DNA of 64,000 bases from Oscillospiraceae bacterium (GTDB taxonomy: Bacteria; Bacillota; Clostridia; UBA1381; UMGS1253): NCBI GenBank assembly GCA_015068725.1, contig SVKA01000005.1:17811-81810 (forward strand). Direction: 5' to 3'. This document shows positions 17,149 through 27,186 of this stretch, one piece after another. Both the position numbers and the translations under genes were made by a program. The notes under the pieces were generated by a model. It worked only from the letters and a program-made list of their open reading frames with translations. It did no database searches and had not been told where the DNA came from. How positions within the stretch are numbered: the first letter of the stretch is position 1; each line of letters begins with the position of its first letter.

Positions 17149-17752
17149 TAAGAAAGGGCTTTTAATTGTAGTGTCGGGTCCTTCGGGCACAGGCAAGGGC
17201 ACAATATGTAAAGCGATTACACAAAAAAGAGATGACGTGTTTTTGTCGGTGTCAGCGACTACACGCCAGTCGCGTGAAGGCGAGCAAAACGGCGTTCATT
17301 ATCACTTTTTAAGCAAGGCTGAATTTGAGCAAAATATAAAAAACGGGCAAATGCTTGAGCATGCTGTTTTTTGCGGCAACTACTATGGAACACCGAAAAA
17401 AGCAGTTGATCAAATGCTTGAGGCAGGTAAAAACGTGATACTTGAAATTGAGGTTCAGGGCGCTATGAAGGTGCGTGAAAAGTATCCCGAGGGCGTGTAT
17501 GTGTTTGTGCTGCCGCCTTCGATGGATGAGCTTCGCCGTCGCCTTACAGGACGCGGTACGGAAACAGATGATGTTGTTGAAGAAAGGCTTAAAACAGCAT
17601 TAAAAGAGTTTGAGTATATAGAAAAATATAACTATATATTATTAAATGACGAAGTCGACAAGGCAGTAGCAAGGCTTGAAGCAATTATTGATGCGGAGCA
17701 TTGTCGTATGGAAAGAAATATAAAATTTATAGAAGAGGTGTGCAAATTATGA
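17141..17752 (+). CDS. gmk: Guanylate kinase
   Basis: Phosphorylates GMP to GDP with ATP. 203 residues from the ATG at 17141, preceded by GAGGA. P-loop GPSGTGKGT at about 13-21, the GMP-binding [17 protein letters not shown] and YGTPKKAV, and the lid region [17 protein letters not shown] are all present. It overlaps remA upstream by 8 bases and rpoZ downstream by 4 bases, so it sits in one tightly coupled operon. Confidence 0.95.
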   Translation: MTDKKGLLIVVSGPSGTGKGTICKAITQKRDDVFLSVSATTRQSREGEQNGVHYHFLSKAEFEQNIKNGQMLEHAVFCGNYYGTPKKAVDQMLEAGKNVILEIEVQGAMKVREKYPEGVYVFVLPPSMDELRRRLTGRGTETDDVVEERLKTALKEFEYIEKYNYILLNDEVDKAVARLEAIIDAEHCRMERNIKFIEEVCKL

Positions 17753-18039
17753 TTTATCCCCCGATTGCAGAACTTGTAAAGAAAACAAAGACAAGATATT
17801 CACTGGCTATACTTACAGCGCGTCGTGCGCGTCAGCTCGGTGCAGAAAGTGAAGGCGAATATGCAGGTAAATTCGACGAGGCTATTTTAAAGGCTATCGA
17901 CGAAATCAACGACGGCAAAGTAAGCTCAAGACCGAAAAATTACTATTTCGATTATGTAAATTCGGCAAACGAAGCTTCTTTGGAGGCTCAGGAAGTGGAA
18001 AAGACCGAAGAAACAGAGGAAGCTGAAGCTGAGCAGTAA
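17749..18039 (+). CDS. rpoZ: DNA-directed RNA polymerase omega subunit
   Basis: 96 residues from the ATG at 17749, which overlaps the gmk stop as ATGA; GAGGTG lies upstream. Conserved omega features are YSLAILTARRARQL and the segment KFDEAILKAIDEINDGKV. The C-terminal 25 residues are acidic and low-complexity (EKTEETEEAEAEQ). Omega aids assembly of the RNA polymerase beta-prime subunit. Location after gmk is typical. Confidence 0.93.
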   Translation: MIYPPIAELVKKTKTRYSLAILTARRARQLGAESEGEYAGKFDEAILKAIDEINDGKVSSRPKNYYFDYVNSANEASLEAQEVEKTEETEEAEAEQ

Positions 18040-18080
18040 TGTTGTATGCTCGGTAAAGATTGAAAAAGGCGGCGATTATT

Positions 18081-19292
18081 ATGCTTAGCGGAAAATGTGT
18101 TGTAGTTGGAGTGTGCGGCGGTATTGCGGCGTATAAGGCGGCGTATGTTGTAAGTGCGCTCAAAAAGCTCGGTGCTGATGTGCGTGTTATTATGACCGAG
18201 GCTGCGCAGCAGTTTGTGGGCAAAATTACATTTCAGACGCTTTCACAGAATTTGGTAGTCTGTGATATGTTTGACGAGCCAAAGCGCTGGAATGTAGAGC
18301 ATGTCGAGCTTGCAACCGCGGCGGATTTGATGCTCGTTGTACCTGCTACTGCAAATACAATAGCAAAAATGGCAAATGGCATCGCGGACAATATGCTTAC
18401 ATGTGTATATATGGCAACAAAGGCAAAGGTGATTATAGCACCTGCTATGAATAAAAATATGTACGAGAGCGATGCGACCGTAGAAAATATGAAAAAGCTT
18501 GCACAGCGCGGCTGCCGCTTTGTCGATGCGGATGAAGGCTTTTTAGCGTGCGCGACTACGGGCAAGGGAAGACTTGCCGAGCCTGATAAAATTGTCGAGG
18601 CGGTCATAGATGAGCTTGCATTTGAAAAGGATTTGCGCGCACTTAAAGTTTTAGTAAGCGCGGGCGCAACGCGTGAGGCACTTGACCCCGTACGCTTTAT
18701 AACAAATCATTCGTCGGGCAAAATGGGATATGCGATTGCGCGTGCGGCCAAAAGACGCGGCGCAGACGTTACTTTGGTAAGCGGAAAGACGGCACTTTGC
18801 GATATTGACGGCGTAAATATGGTCAAGGTTGAAAGCGCACGCGAGATGCACGATGAAATTTTAAAAAGAAGTGCCAACTGCGATATAATTATAAAGGCGG
18901 CTGCGGTGGCTGATTATGCGCCGGCGAGCGTGAGTGAAAACAAAATCAAAAAAACCGAGTCTGATATGAGTATACAGCTTTGCAAAAATCCTGATATTTT
19001 ATCAGAGCTTGGACAAAAAAAGCCGCAAGGTCAGGTTTTGGTTGGTTTTTGTATGGAAACGCAAAACCTTCTTGAAAATGCAAAGAGTAAGCTTGTGCGC
19101 AAAAACTGTGATTTTATTGTTGCAAACAATTTGTTTACAAAGGGCGCAGGCTTTGGCGCAGATACAAACACAGTTACGATTATTTCTTCTGATGGAGAAA
19201 CTTTCTCGCCCGAAAATATGAGCAAGGATGATCTTTCTCATATTATTCTTGATGCGGCGAAAAAGAGATACGATGAGAAAAATATTATGTAG
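18081..19292 (+). CDS. coaBC: Bifunctional phosphopantothenoylcysteine decarboxylase/synthase
   Basis: Two consecutive steps of coenzyme A synthesis. N-terminal CoaC flavoprotein domain (about 1-175) with GGIAAYKAAYV, a central MNKNMY motif with the catalytic Asn and FLACATTGKGRLAEP. C-terminal CoaB domain (about 190-400) with VLVSAGATREALDPVRFITNHSSGKMG, AAAVADY and the KIKK motif. About 403 residues, as usual. I prefer the ATG at 18081, which has AAGGCGG upstream, over a TTG at 18060. Confidence 0.94.
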   Translation: MLSGKCVVVGVCGGIAAYKAAYVVSALKKLGADVRVIMTEAAQQFVGKITFQTLSQNLVVCDMFDEPKRWNVEHVELATAADLMLVVPATANTIAKMANGIADNMLTCVYMATKAKVIIAPAMNKNMYESDATVENMKKLAQRGCRFVDADEGFLACATTGKGRLAEPDKIVEAVIDELAFEKDLRALKVLVSAGATREALDPVRFITNHSSGKMGYAIARAAKRRGADVTLVSGKTALCDIDGVNMVKVESAREMHDEILKRSANCDIIIKAAAVADYAPASVSENKIKKTESDMSIQLCKNPDILSELGQKKPQGQVLVGFCMETQNLLENAKSKLVRKNCDFIVANNLFTKGAGFGADTNTVTIISSDGETFSPENMSKDDLSHIILDAAKKRYDEKNIM

Positions 19293-19312
19293 TTTATGAT
19301 ATGGGGGCGTCT

Positions 19313-21775
19313 ATGGTTGTCGGTGTGATAGTTTCAAAAACTGCAAGGCAGGTCGACAGACTTTTTGATTATGACGTGCCCATGTCCTTATGCGGCAAAA
19401 TACAAATTGGCAGCCGTGTTATAGTTCCGTTCGGCAAAAAAAATATGCTCTGTGAGGGGTATGTTTTTGAGATAAAAGAAAATGGCGACCAAGAAAATCT
19501 TAAACAAATAGTTGATGTCAAAGATGCTTTGCCGGTATTTGATAAAAAGGGAGCCGAGCTTATAGAGTGGCTTTGTGATAAAACCCTGTGCACTCATATA
19601 GAGGCGGTGTCGCTATTAGTCCCTACCGGCACAAATACAAGCTTTGAAAAATGGGTATATCTTAGCGATATGCTACAGGCTGAGCGTGATTCACTATTAG
19701 AAAAATCGCCTATAAAAAAGGACATTGTAAATGAGCTTTTAAAAGCAGAGGGAAAGATGGAATTATCCTCACTCGTATCAATGTGGAAAACGAATATCCG
19801 CCCGCACATAAGCGCGCTTGAAAAAAGTGGGATTATAAAGATAATTCAAAAGGATAGCGTGAGCGTGAAAGAACGCTTTGTGCGCTGTGCTTCGCTTGCA
19901 GCGGATGAAAGTGATACTGAAAAAGCTTATACAGAGCTTATCAAAAAAGCGCCAAAGCAGGCAAAAATTATTGATGTGCTGGGCTCGAGCGGCGATATGA
20001 TATTATCTGATTTGCTTCGCGTTTGTGCTACGACTCATGCGAGTGCAAATGCACTTTGTAAAAAAGGCATTATTAAAATTTATGAGGCGCAGTTAAAGCG
20101 CAATCCGAGTGCTGATAAAAATATAAAGCCCGAAGCCTTTAAAGAGCTGACAGATGAGCAGCAAAAAGTAAAAGATGTGTTGTGCGGTGCACTTGAAAAA
20201 AACGAAAGCAAGCCGTTTTTACTTCACGGAGTAACTGGTTCGGGCAAAACCGAGATATATATGCACCTTATCGCACGTGCGATAGAGCTTGGCAAAACGG
20301 CGATAGTGCTTGTGCCCGAAATATCACTTACACCACTTATGACAAAACGATTTATTTCGCGATTTAAAGACCGCGTTGCGATACTTCACAGCGCACTTTC
20401 GCTTGGTGAGCGCTATGACGAATATATGCGCATAAAACGTGGCGAGGTTGATGTGGTGGTCGGTGCAAGAAGTGCTATATTTGCCCCGCTCGATAATATA
20501 GGTGCAGTTATAATAGACGAAGAGCATGAAAGCACATATAAATCGGAAATGTCGCCGCGCTATCACGCGCGTGATGTAGCGATAAAGCGTGCAGAGCAAT
20601 ACAGAGCGACTGTAGTTTTGGCGTCGGCAACGCCGAGCGTGGAAAGCTATTACAAGGCAAAAACGGGCGAGTATCAGCTTTTGGAACTTAATGAGAGAAT
20701 AAACAAAAAGAAAATGCCCACAGTATATGTGGTGGATATGAGAAAAGAGCTTGAAAATGCAAACAGATCAATGTTTAGCGATATGCTTTCGCACGAGCTT
20801 TTATATAATATAGAACATGGTGAGCAGAGCATTCTGTTTTTAAACAGGCGCGGATTTTCGACATTCGTATCATGTCGAAGCTGTGGCTATGTGGCAAAAT
20901 GCCCGCATTGTAATATATCGCTTACGTATCACAGGCATAAAAACACGCTTGAATGTCATTACTGCGGATATACGCGTGAAAATTATACAATTTGCCCCGA
21001 GTGCACAAGCAGATATATAAAATATTTTGGCGCGGGCACGCAAAAGCTTGAAGAGGAATTAAAAAACAAATTCGAAGGCATCACTACCGTGAGAATGGAT
21101 TTTGATACGACGATGACAAAGAGTGCCCACGAAAAACTTTTAAGCAAGTTTGAAAATGAAAAAGCGGATGTTTTAATCGGCACGCAAATGGTGTCAAAGG
21201 GACTTGATTTTGAAAATGTAACGCTCGTCGGAGTTGTGGCGGCGGATGCATCGCTTTATATAGATGACTATAAAAGCGGCGAAAGAACCTTTAACCTTAT
21301 AACGCAGGTGTGTGGACGGGCAGGACGCGGTGGCCTTGAAGGGCGTGCGATAGTGCAGACATATACCCCCGAGCACAGTGCGATAATTCATGCAAAAAAT
21401 CACGATTACAAGGGCTTTTATGAAGATGAAATAAAGCTTCGCGAGGCGATGAATTATCCGCCGTTTTGCGAGCTTGTATCAATAATAATAACAGGCAAAA
21501 ACGAAAAGCTGGCGCATGAGTGCGCAAGGGCGTTTGCATCAAAGCTTAATATAAAGCTGAAAAATGAATGCAGGCAAAAGACACTTCTTTTGGGACCGAG
21601 TGTGGCGGCAATATCAAAAATAAAGGATAAGTACCGCTATGGTGTTTTGATAAAATGCGAAAACGCAGACGGGCTTAATGATATTTTAAAATCTGTTATG
21701 AGTGATTTTATGTGCAGTAAATACAGTAGGTATATAACGGCTTCGATTGATAAAAATCCAAGCAGCTTATCATAA
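19313..21775 (+). CDS. priA: Primosomal replication restart helicase PriA
   Basis: 820 residues. N-terminal DNA-binding domain, then a superfamily 2 helicase core with Walker A GVTGSGKTE, the DEEH box in IIDEEHESTYKSE, and a late FLNRRGFS motif. Eight Cys in CRSCGYVAKCPHC and CHYCGY...CPEC form two zinc sites between helicase lobes. QVCGRAGRG is motif VI. PriA reloads the replisome at stalled forks. The ATG at 19313 is spaced better from GGGGG than the ATG at 19301. Confidence 0.95.
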   Translation: MVVGVIVSKTARQVDRLFDYDVPMSLCGKIQIGSRVIVPFGKKNMLCEGYVFEIKENGDQENLKQIVDVKDALPVFDKKGAELIEWLCDKTLCTHIEAVSLLVPTGTNTSFEKWVYLSDMLQAERDSLLEKSPIKKDIVNELLKAEGKMELSSLVSMWKTNIRPHISALEKSGIIKIIQKDSVSVKERFVRCASLAADESDTEKAYTELIKKAPKQAKIIDVLGSSGDMILSDLLRVCATTHASANALCKKGIIKIYEAQLKRNPSADKNIKPEAFKELTDEQQKVKDVLCGALEKNESKPFLLHGVTGSGKTEIYMHLIARAIELGKTAIVLVPEISLTPLMTKRFISRFKDRVAILHSALSLGERYDEYMRIKRGEVDVVVGARSAIFAPLDNIGAVIIDEEHESTYKSEMSPRYHARDVAIKRAEQYRATVVLASATPSVESYYKAKTGEYQLLELNERINKKKMPTVYVVDMRKELENANRSMFSDMLSHELLYNIEHGEQSILFLNRRGFSTFVSCRSCGYVAKCPHCNISLTYHRHKNTLECHYCGYTRENYTICPECTSRYIKYFGAGTQKLEEELKNKFEGITTVRMDFDTTMTKSAHEKLLSKFENEKADVLIGTQMVSKGLDFENVTLVGVVAADASLYIDDYKSGERTFNLITQVCGRAGRGGLEGRAIVQTYTPEHSAIIHAKNHDYKGFYEDEIKLREAMNYPPFCELVSIIITGKNEKLAHECARAFASKLNIKLKNECRQKTLLLGPSVAAISKIKDKYRYGVLIKCENADGLNDILKSVMSDFMCSKYSRYITASIDKNPSSLS

Positions 21776-21795
21776 AAAAATGATGGAGGAGAAAA

Positions 21796-22266
21796 ATGGC
21801 TATAAGAAATATACGCGAAGAGGGCGACGAAATTTTAAGAAAAAAGAGCCGCGAGGTGAGCGTTTTTGATGAAAAGCTTAGCGTGCTTATTGATGATATG
21901 TACGATACAATGTATCAGGCAAATGGCGTAGGTCTTGCAGCGGTGCAGGTCGGAATATTAAAGCGCGTCGTTGTAGTTGATACGCGTGAGGAGGGTGAAA
22001 AGCTTGAGCTTGTAAACCCTGAGATTATATCAAAACAAGGTAGCCGTGAAGTCTTGGAAGGATGCCTTAGTGTGCCCGGTGTGCACGGATATGTTGTGCG
22101 CCCCGAAAAGGTTACTCTAAAAGCACAGGACAGACACGGTGAGTGGCACGAATACAGCGCTGAAGGTCTTTTGGCGCAGGCGTTTTGTCACGAAACAGAG
22201 CATCTTGACGGAGGATTGTTTGTTGACAAGGTTACAGAATATATTGACAACGAAGATTACGAATAG
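21796..22266 (+). CDS. def: Peptide deformylase
   Basis: Removes the formyl group from nascent protein N-termini. 156 residues with the three motifs: GVGLAAVQVG (I), EGCLSVPG with the metal-binding Cys (II) and HETEHLDG with the HExxH zinc or iron site (III). TGGAGGAG lies just before the ATG. fmt follows, so the formylation and deformylation genes are paired as is common. Confidence 0.96.
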   Translation: MAIRNIREEGDEILRKKSREVSVFDEKLSVLIDDMYDTMYQANGVGLAAVQVGILKRVVVVDTREEGEKLELVNPEIISKQGSREVLEGCLSVPGVHGYVVRPEKVTLKAQDRHGEWHEYSAEGLLAQAFCHETEHLDGGLFVDKVTEYIDNEDYE

Positions 22267-22326
22267 TTTTTATTTAAAGACAAAGTATATGATGACAAAA
22301 TTTTTTATTGATGGAAGGTACGCTTT

Positions 22327-23274
22327 ATGAGAGTATTATTTATGGGCACGCCCGATTTTGCCGTAGGGTGTTTAAAGGCGCTTTGCGAAAATAGCTTTGA
22401 CGTTTGCGGCGTTGTAAGCCAGCCCGACAAGCCAAAGGGCAGAGGGCACAAATTGCAGCCGACGCCCGTACACGAGTATGCCGACAGTATGAATATAGCG
22501 GTTTATCAGCCCGAAAAAATAAAAAACGGCGAGCTTGTGGAAGTGTTAAACGAAACAAAGCCCGATGTAATTATTGTTGTTGCATACGGAAAGATTTTGC
22601 CCGAATATATATTAAATTACCCAAAATACGGCTGCATTAACGTGCATGCGTCTCTTCTTCCGAAATACAGAGGTGCAGCGCCTATACAAAGATGTATTAT
22701 AGATGGCGAAAAAGAAACCGGTGTTACAACAATGTATATGGAAAAAGGGCTCGATACGGGCGACATGATACTTAAAAAGGTGATAGATATCGACGAAGAG
22801 GAAACTGCGGCAACGCTTCACGATAAACTTATGAACCTTGGCGCGCAGGTTCTAATAGAAACGCTTGAAATGGTAAAGGACGGCAGCGTAAAAGCTGAAA
22901 AACAAGATGATGCACAAAGCTCGTATGCGCCAATGATTGACAAGGCGAGCGCGCTCATTGACTGGCAAAAAAGCGCGAGAGAAATTGCCAATCTTGTGCG
23001 TGGTATGAATCCGTATCCGTTTGCTTATACTTATTATAACGATAAAATGATGAAAATCGGTCAGGCGCAGGTTATAGAAACGCAAAAAAACGATGCGTGC
23101 GGAAAAATCCTTGGAGCATCAAAAGACGGCATTTTGGTAGCGTGTGGTGAGGGAAGCCTTCTTATAAAGATGGTGCAGTTTGAGGGCAAAAAAATGATGA
23201 GTGTGCGTGATTATCTTGCAGGGCACTTGGTTGATGCAGATGTAATTTTGACAAGTACGCGAAAGGAAGATTAA
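22327..23274 (+). CDS. fmt: Methionyl-tRNA formyltransferase
   Basis: Formylates Met-tRNAi with 10-formyl-tetrahydrofolate to allow initiation. 315 residues with MRVLFMGTPDFAV at the N-terminus, SQPDKPKGRG, and the active-site HASLLPKYRGAAPIQR; the C-terminal OB-like domain starts near residue 205. GGAAGG lies upstream of the ATG. It follows def and precedes a membrane metallopeptidase by one base. Confidence 0.96.
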   Translation: MRVLFMGTPDFAVGCLKALCENSFDVCGVVSQPDKPKGRGHKLQPTPVHEYADSMNIAVYQPEKIKNGELVEVLNETKPDVIIVVAYGKILPEYILNYPKYGCINVHASLLPKYRGAAPIQRCIIDGEKETGVTTMYMEKGLDTGDMILKKVIDIDEEETAATLHDKLMNLGAQVLIETLEMVKDGSVKAEKQDDAQSSYAPMIDKASALIDWQKSAREIANLVRGMNPYPFAYTYYNDKMMKIGQAQVIETQKNDACGKILGASKDGILVACGEGSLLIKMVQFEGKKMMSVRDYLAGHLVDADVILTSTRKED

Positions 23275-23275
23275 T

Positions 23276-23968
23276 ATGTATTATCCGATATATGATAGCA
23301 CATACCTTATATATGTGTTAATACCCGTCATAATTTCGATATGGGCAAGTGCAAGGGTTAATTCTACCTTTAAAAAATATTCAAAACATTCAAATGAGCG
23401 CGGCCTTAGCGCAGCGCAGGTTACAAGAATGATACTCGACAATGGTGGGCTTTCGAACGTGGCGATAGAGCGCATCGCAGGCGAGCTTACAGACCATTAT
23501 GACCCGCGCACAAATACGATAAGGCTTTCCGACAGTGTATATAATTCAACCTCTGTGGCGGCGATTGGCGTTGCTGCGCACGAGGCGGGACACGCCTTTC
23601 AGCATGCGAAGGGATATTTTCCCATCAAGGTTCGAAATTCTCTTGTACCTGTTGCAAATCTTGCATCACGTCTTGCAATGCCGCTTATACTCTTAGGCTT
23701 TTTTATGGAGCTTGGCGGTCTTGTAAGTGGAGCGATTATTTTATACAGTGCGGTGGTGCTTTTCTCACTTGTAACGCTGCCTGTTGAGTTTAATGCTTCA
23801 AGACGGGCGCTCAGGGTGCTTGATGAATATGGAATTTTGACAAACGAAGAAAACGGCGCAGCAAAAAAGGTACTTGGTGCGGCGGCTATGACATACGTTG
23901 CGTCAATGCTTGTAGCGCTTGGAAGCTTTCTTCGTGTGCTTGCGCTTTTTGGAAGACGCCGCGACTGA
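23276..23968 (+). CDS. YugP-family membrane zinc metallopeptidase
   Basis: 230 residues. One N-terminal membrane helix (about 8-26), then the zinc motif HEAGH (102-106), then two to three further helices (about 125-180 and 205-225). The pattern and length match the neutral zinc metallopeptidase family represented by YugP of Bacillus. Substrates are not known to me. It starts one base after the fmt stop, so it is coupled to the translation-related genes around it. Confidence 0.9.
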   Translation: MYYPIYDSTYLIYVLIPVIISIWASARVNSTFKKYSKHSNERGLSAAQVTRMILDNGGLSNVAIERIAGELTDHYDPRTNTIRLSDSVYNSTSVAAIGVAAHEAGHAFQHAKGYFPIKVRNSLVPVANLASRLAMPLILLGFFMELGGLVSGAIILYSAVVLFSLVTLPVEFNASRRALRVLDEYGILTNEENGAAKKVLGAAAMTYVASMLVALGSFLRVLALFGRRRD

Positions 23969-23997
23969 TAAAAAGCGGTTATACAAAGGATTAATTT

Positions 23998-25341
23998 ATG
24001 GAAAAAGTGAAAATGAGTGCGCGCGCATGCGCGTATAAAATACTTTATAAAATTGAAAATGAAAATAGCTTTTCAAATATGGCGCTAAAAGAAGGACTTT
24101 CGGGGTGTGCACTCGAAGGTGCAGACAGACGATTGGTAGCTTCGATAGTGTATGGCTGCGTAAAATATAAAAGGTATCTTGATTATATTATATCGCAGTT
24201 TTCGAGCGTGAAAATAAAAAAGCTTTCGCTAAATGTTTTAATACTGCTTCGTATGGGAGCATATCAGATTGTAAAGCTTAACCGTGTGCCCGACAGCGCT
24301 GCAGTAAATGAAAGCGTCAAGCTTGCGCAAAAATATGCATATCGCTCAAAAGCGTTTATAAATGCCGTTTTAAGAAAGATATCAGACCAAAAGGATAGTA
24401 TAAAAATGCCGGATGATTTGAAAGAGCGGCTAAAGGTTGAGTGCTCATTTCCTGATGAGATTGCTGATATGTTATTAGCGGAGCACGGAGCAGAGAATGC
24501 AGGCTCTCTTATGCGTGCACTAAATGAAAATGCACCGCTTACAGTGCGTGTAAATACGCTTAAAACAGATAAAGAAAGCCTTGCAAAAATTCTTTTGGAT
24601 GAAGGAGTAACTGCAAAGGAGTGCGGCGTAGACAATATGCTTGTGCTTGAAGGAATAAGCGACATAGCATCGCTCGAAAGCTACAAAAAAGGTCTTTTTA
24701 CACCGCAGGGTATTGGCTCGTACTTTGCTTCGTATATACTTTCGCCAAAGAAGGGTGAGTGTGTAATAGATGTCTGTGCGGCGCCCGGCGGAAAGAGTAC
24801 GCACATAGCTGAAATTATGGAAAATAAAGGAGTTATACATTCGTTTGATATACATTCTCACCGCGCAGCGCTTATAGAAAGCAGCGCAAAAAGGCTCGGG
24901 ATTGATATTATAAAAACAAAAGTGGCAGACAGCTCGCAGTTTATGTGCGAATATGAGAGCATAGCAGACTGCGTGCTTGCAGATGTGGTTTGCAGTGGCC
25001 TTGGCGTTATACGAAAAAAGCCCGATATAAAATGGAGCTTTGATACAGACAAGCTTGACGAGCTTGCGTCTTTACAGTACAAAATTCTGTCATCTGCAAG
25101 CAGATATGTAAAAAAAGGCGGCAGTCTTGTTTACAGTACATGCACAATTACAAAACAGGAAAATATGGATGTTGTAGAGCGGTTTTTAAAAGAAAATGAC
25201 GAGTTTGAGCCTTGTGCGTTTGATGAGATGCTGCCAGAAAAATATGTAAAGCCAAGCGCAAAAGAGGGATATATACAGTTTTATCCTCACACAGACTCGG
25301 TTGATGGATTTTTTATATATAAATTAAGAAGGAAAAGTTAA
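23998..25341 (+). CDS. rsmB: 16S rRNA m5C967 methyltransferase
   Basis: 447 residues. The N-terminal NusB-like domain (about 5-135) contains RRLVASIVYGCVKYKRYLDYI and VPDSAAVNESVKLA. The methyltransferase domain has the SAM motif CAAPGGKSTHIAEIM, the DVVCSGLG motif with one active-site Cys, and STCTI with the second. It methylates C967 of 16S rRNA with SAM. It lies just before rlmN, another rRNA methylase, as in many Bacillota. Confidence 0.94.
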   Translation: MEKVKMSARACAYKILYKIENENSFSNMALKEGLSGCALEGADRRLVASIVYGCVKYKRYLDYIISQFSSVKIKKLSLNVLILLRMGAYQIVKLNRVPDSAAVNESVKLAQKYAYRSKAFINAVLRKISDQKDSIKMPDDLKERLKVECSFPDEIADMLLAEHGAENAGSLMRALNENAPLTVRVNTLKTDKESLAKILLDEGVTAKECGVDNMLVLEGISDIASLESYKKGLFTPQGIGSYFASYILSPKKGECVIDVCAAPGGKSTHIAEIMENKGVIHSFDIHSHRAALIESSAKRLGIDIIKTKVADSSQFMCEYESIADCVLADVVCSGLGVIRKKPDIKWSFDTDKLDELASLQYKILSSASRYVKKGGSLVYSTCTITKQENMDVVERFLKENDEFEPCAFDEMLPEKYVKPSAKEGYIQFYPHTDSVDGFFIYKLRRKS

Positions 25342-25356
25342 AAAGGAAGTACTATA

Positions 25357-26382
25357 ATGCAGGATTTAAGAAGTCTTACATATACAGAGCTTGAAAAATT
25401 TATTATAGATATCGGTGAAGCGCGTTTTCGGGCAGGGCAGATTTTTTCGTGGCTACACCAGAAGGGTGCGATGTGCTTTGATGATATGACAAATTTGTCA
25501 AAGCCTTTAAAGGAAAAGCTTTCGGCTATTTCGTATATAAGCCGCGCGCATATAGAGGAAAAATATGTATCAAAGCTTGACGGCACTGTTAAATATCTTA
25601 TAGGCTTTGATGACGGAGAATGTGTGGAAACGGTTATAATGCGCTATCACCACGGCATTACGGCGTGTATATCTTCGCAGGTAGGCTGCAGAATGGGTTG
25701 TAGATTTTGCGCTTCTACGATTGGCGGGAAAAAGCGTGATTTGCTATCGGGCGAGATAATCCTTCAGCTTATTTTGGCGCAAAACGATATTGGTGAGCGT
25801 ATATCAAATATTGTAATGATGGGCATTGGTGAGCCGCTTGATAATTTTGAAAATGTGAAACGGTTTTTGATAAATGTAAATGATGAGCGTGGTTTAAATA
25901 TTGGCTATCGCCATATTTCGCTTTCGACGTGCGGCGTCGTGCCCGGAATTGATGAGCTTTCAAAAATGAATATTCCGATTACACTCTCAATTTCTCTCCA
26001 CGCACCAAATGATGAAATAAGAAGCACGACAATGCCTGTAAACAATCGCTGGCCGATTAGCGAGCTTTTGGCGGCGTGCAAGCGTTATCAGGCGGTTACA
26101 ACGAGGCGCATTTCGTTTGAATATGCGATGATTGATGGCGTAAACGATAGCACAGAAAATGCACGCGAGCTTGCAAGGCGGCTCGGTGGCATAATGTGTC
26201 ATGTAAATCTGATACCTGTAAACAATGTGGCTGAGCGTGATTATAAAAAGAGCAACGCAGATACAATTAAAAGGTTTATAAAAGCTTTGGAAGATGCAGG
26301 TATCGTGGCAACTGTACGGCGCGAGCTTGGCTCGGATATTTCGGCTTCGTGCGGACAGCTTCGTCAAAAAAGACTTGTGTAG
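25357..26382 (+). CDS. rlmN: Dual-specificity 23S rRNA/tRNA m2A methyltransferase (radical SAM)
   Basis: 341 residues. The radical-SAM cluster motif is CRMGCRFC. The helper segments MGIGEPLDN, LSTCGVVPGI, SLHAPND and the late catalytic Cys in SASCGQLR are present. RlmN methylates A2503 of 23S rRNA and A37 of some tRNAs. AAAAAGGAAG precedes the ATG. It begins 15 bases after the rsmB stop. Confidence 0.95.
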   Translation: MQDLRSLTYTELEKFIIDIGEARFRAGQIFSWLHQKGAMCFDDMTNLSKPLKEKLSAISYISRAHIEEKYVSKLDGTVKYLIGFDDGECVETVIMRYHHGITACISSQVGCRMGCRFCASTIGGKKRDLLSGEIILQLILAQNDIGERISNIVMMGIGEPLDNFENVKRFLINVNDERGLNIGYRHISLSTCGVVPGIDELSKMNIPITLSISLHAPNDEIRSTTMPVNNRWPISELLAACKRYQAVTTRRISFEYAMIDGVNDSTENARELARRLGGIMCHVNLIPVNNVAERDYKKSNADTIKRFIKALEDAGIVATVRRELGSDISASCGQLRQKRLV

Positions 26383-26420
26383 TTTTTAATAAAGCATTTT
26401 GCCGGATTGGAGGGATGATT

Positions 26421-27149
26421 ATGATATCAGCTTTTGAAAGTGATATTGGACGCATAAGAGGAGAAAATCAGGATTTTTGTTATTCATTTTCTTTAAAGAA
26501 TGCGCTTTTTGCTATTGTGGCCGATGGTATGGGCGGCGCAAACGGCGGCTCTGTGGCAAGCAAAATTGCCGTGGAGGCAGTTAAAAAAACGATTGAAAAG
26601 GATTACGAGGCGTCAATGAGCAAGGGTGCACTTGTTGATATGCTTATTACAAGCGTACGCACTGCAAATATTGAGGTTTTGGAGTATGCAGCAAAGCATG
26701 ATTCGCTTGAAGGAATGGGAACGACTCTCGTATTGGCGGCGGTGCGCTCTGATAAGGCAGTGATTTTAAATATAGGCGATAGCAGAGCTTATTTTGTTTT
26801 TGATAATGAGCTAAGACAGGTAACGAAGGACCAGTCATATGTTCAGCACCTTGTTGACAAAGGCGAGATAAGTGCCGAGGAGGCGAAAAATCATCCGAAA
26901 AAGAATGTCATAATGCAGGCGGTCGGAACAGGTGATGCGATTTGTCCTGACATATACGAAATTGATTACAACGGGGAAACGATTCTTTTGTGCTCGGATG
27001 GCCTTTATAACAAGGTTGGCGCAGATGATATAATAAAAACTGTAAATGATGAGAGCCTTTCGCCAAAGGACAGAGTAAAAGAGCTTATACATATGGCAAA
27101 TGATGCGGGCGGCGAGGATAATATCAGTGCGGTTTTGATATGCAAATAA
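26421..27149 (+). CDS. prpC: PP2C-family Ser/Thr protein phosphatase
   Basis: 242 residues from the ATG at 26421, which is 6 bases after GGAGGG; earlier ATGs sit on top of that site. Metal-binding PP2C motifs are SDIGRIRGENQD, VADGMGGANGG, GDSRAY, CSDGLYNKV and GGEDNISAVLI. It is the cognate phosphatase for the PrkC-type kinase just downstream; the pair with rsgA after it is conserved across Bacillota. Confidence 0.95.
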   Translation: MISAFESDIGRIRGENQDFCYSFSLKNALFAIVADGMGGANGGSVASKIAVEAVKKTIEKDYEASMSKGALVDMLITSVRTANIEVLEYAAKHDSLEGMGTTLVLAAVRSDKAVILNIGDSRAYFVFDNELRQVTKDQSYVQHLVDKGEISAEEAKNHPKKNVIMQAVGTGDAICPDIYEIDYNGETILLCSDGLYNKVGADDIIKTVNDESLSPKDRVKELIHMANDAGGEDNISAVLICK

Positions 27150-27186
27150 ATTTCTTTTGAATTATAAAAAAGAAAGGGATGGCTTT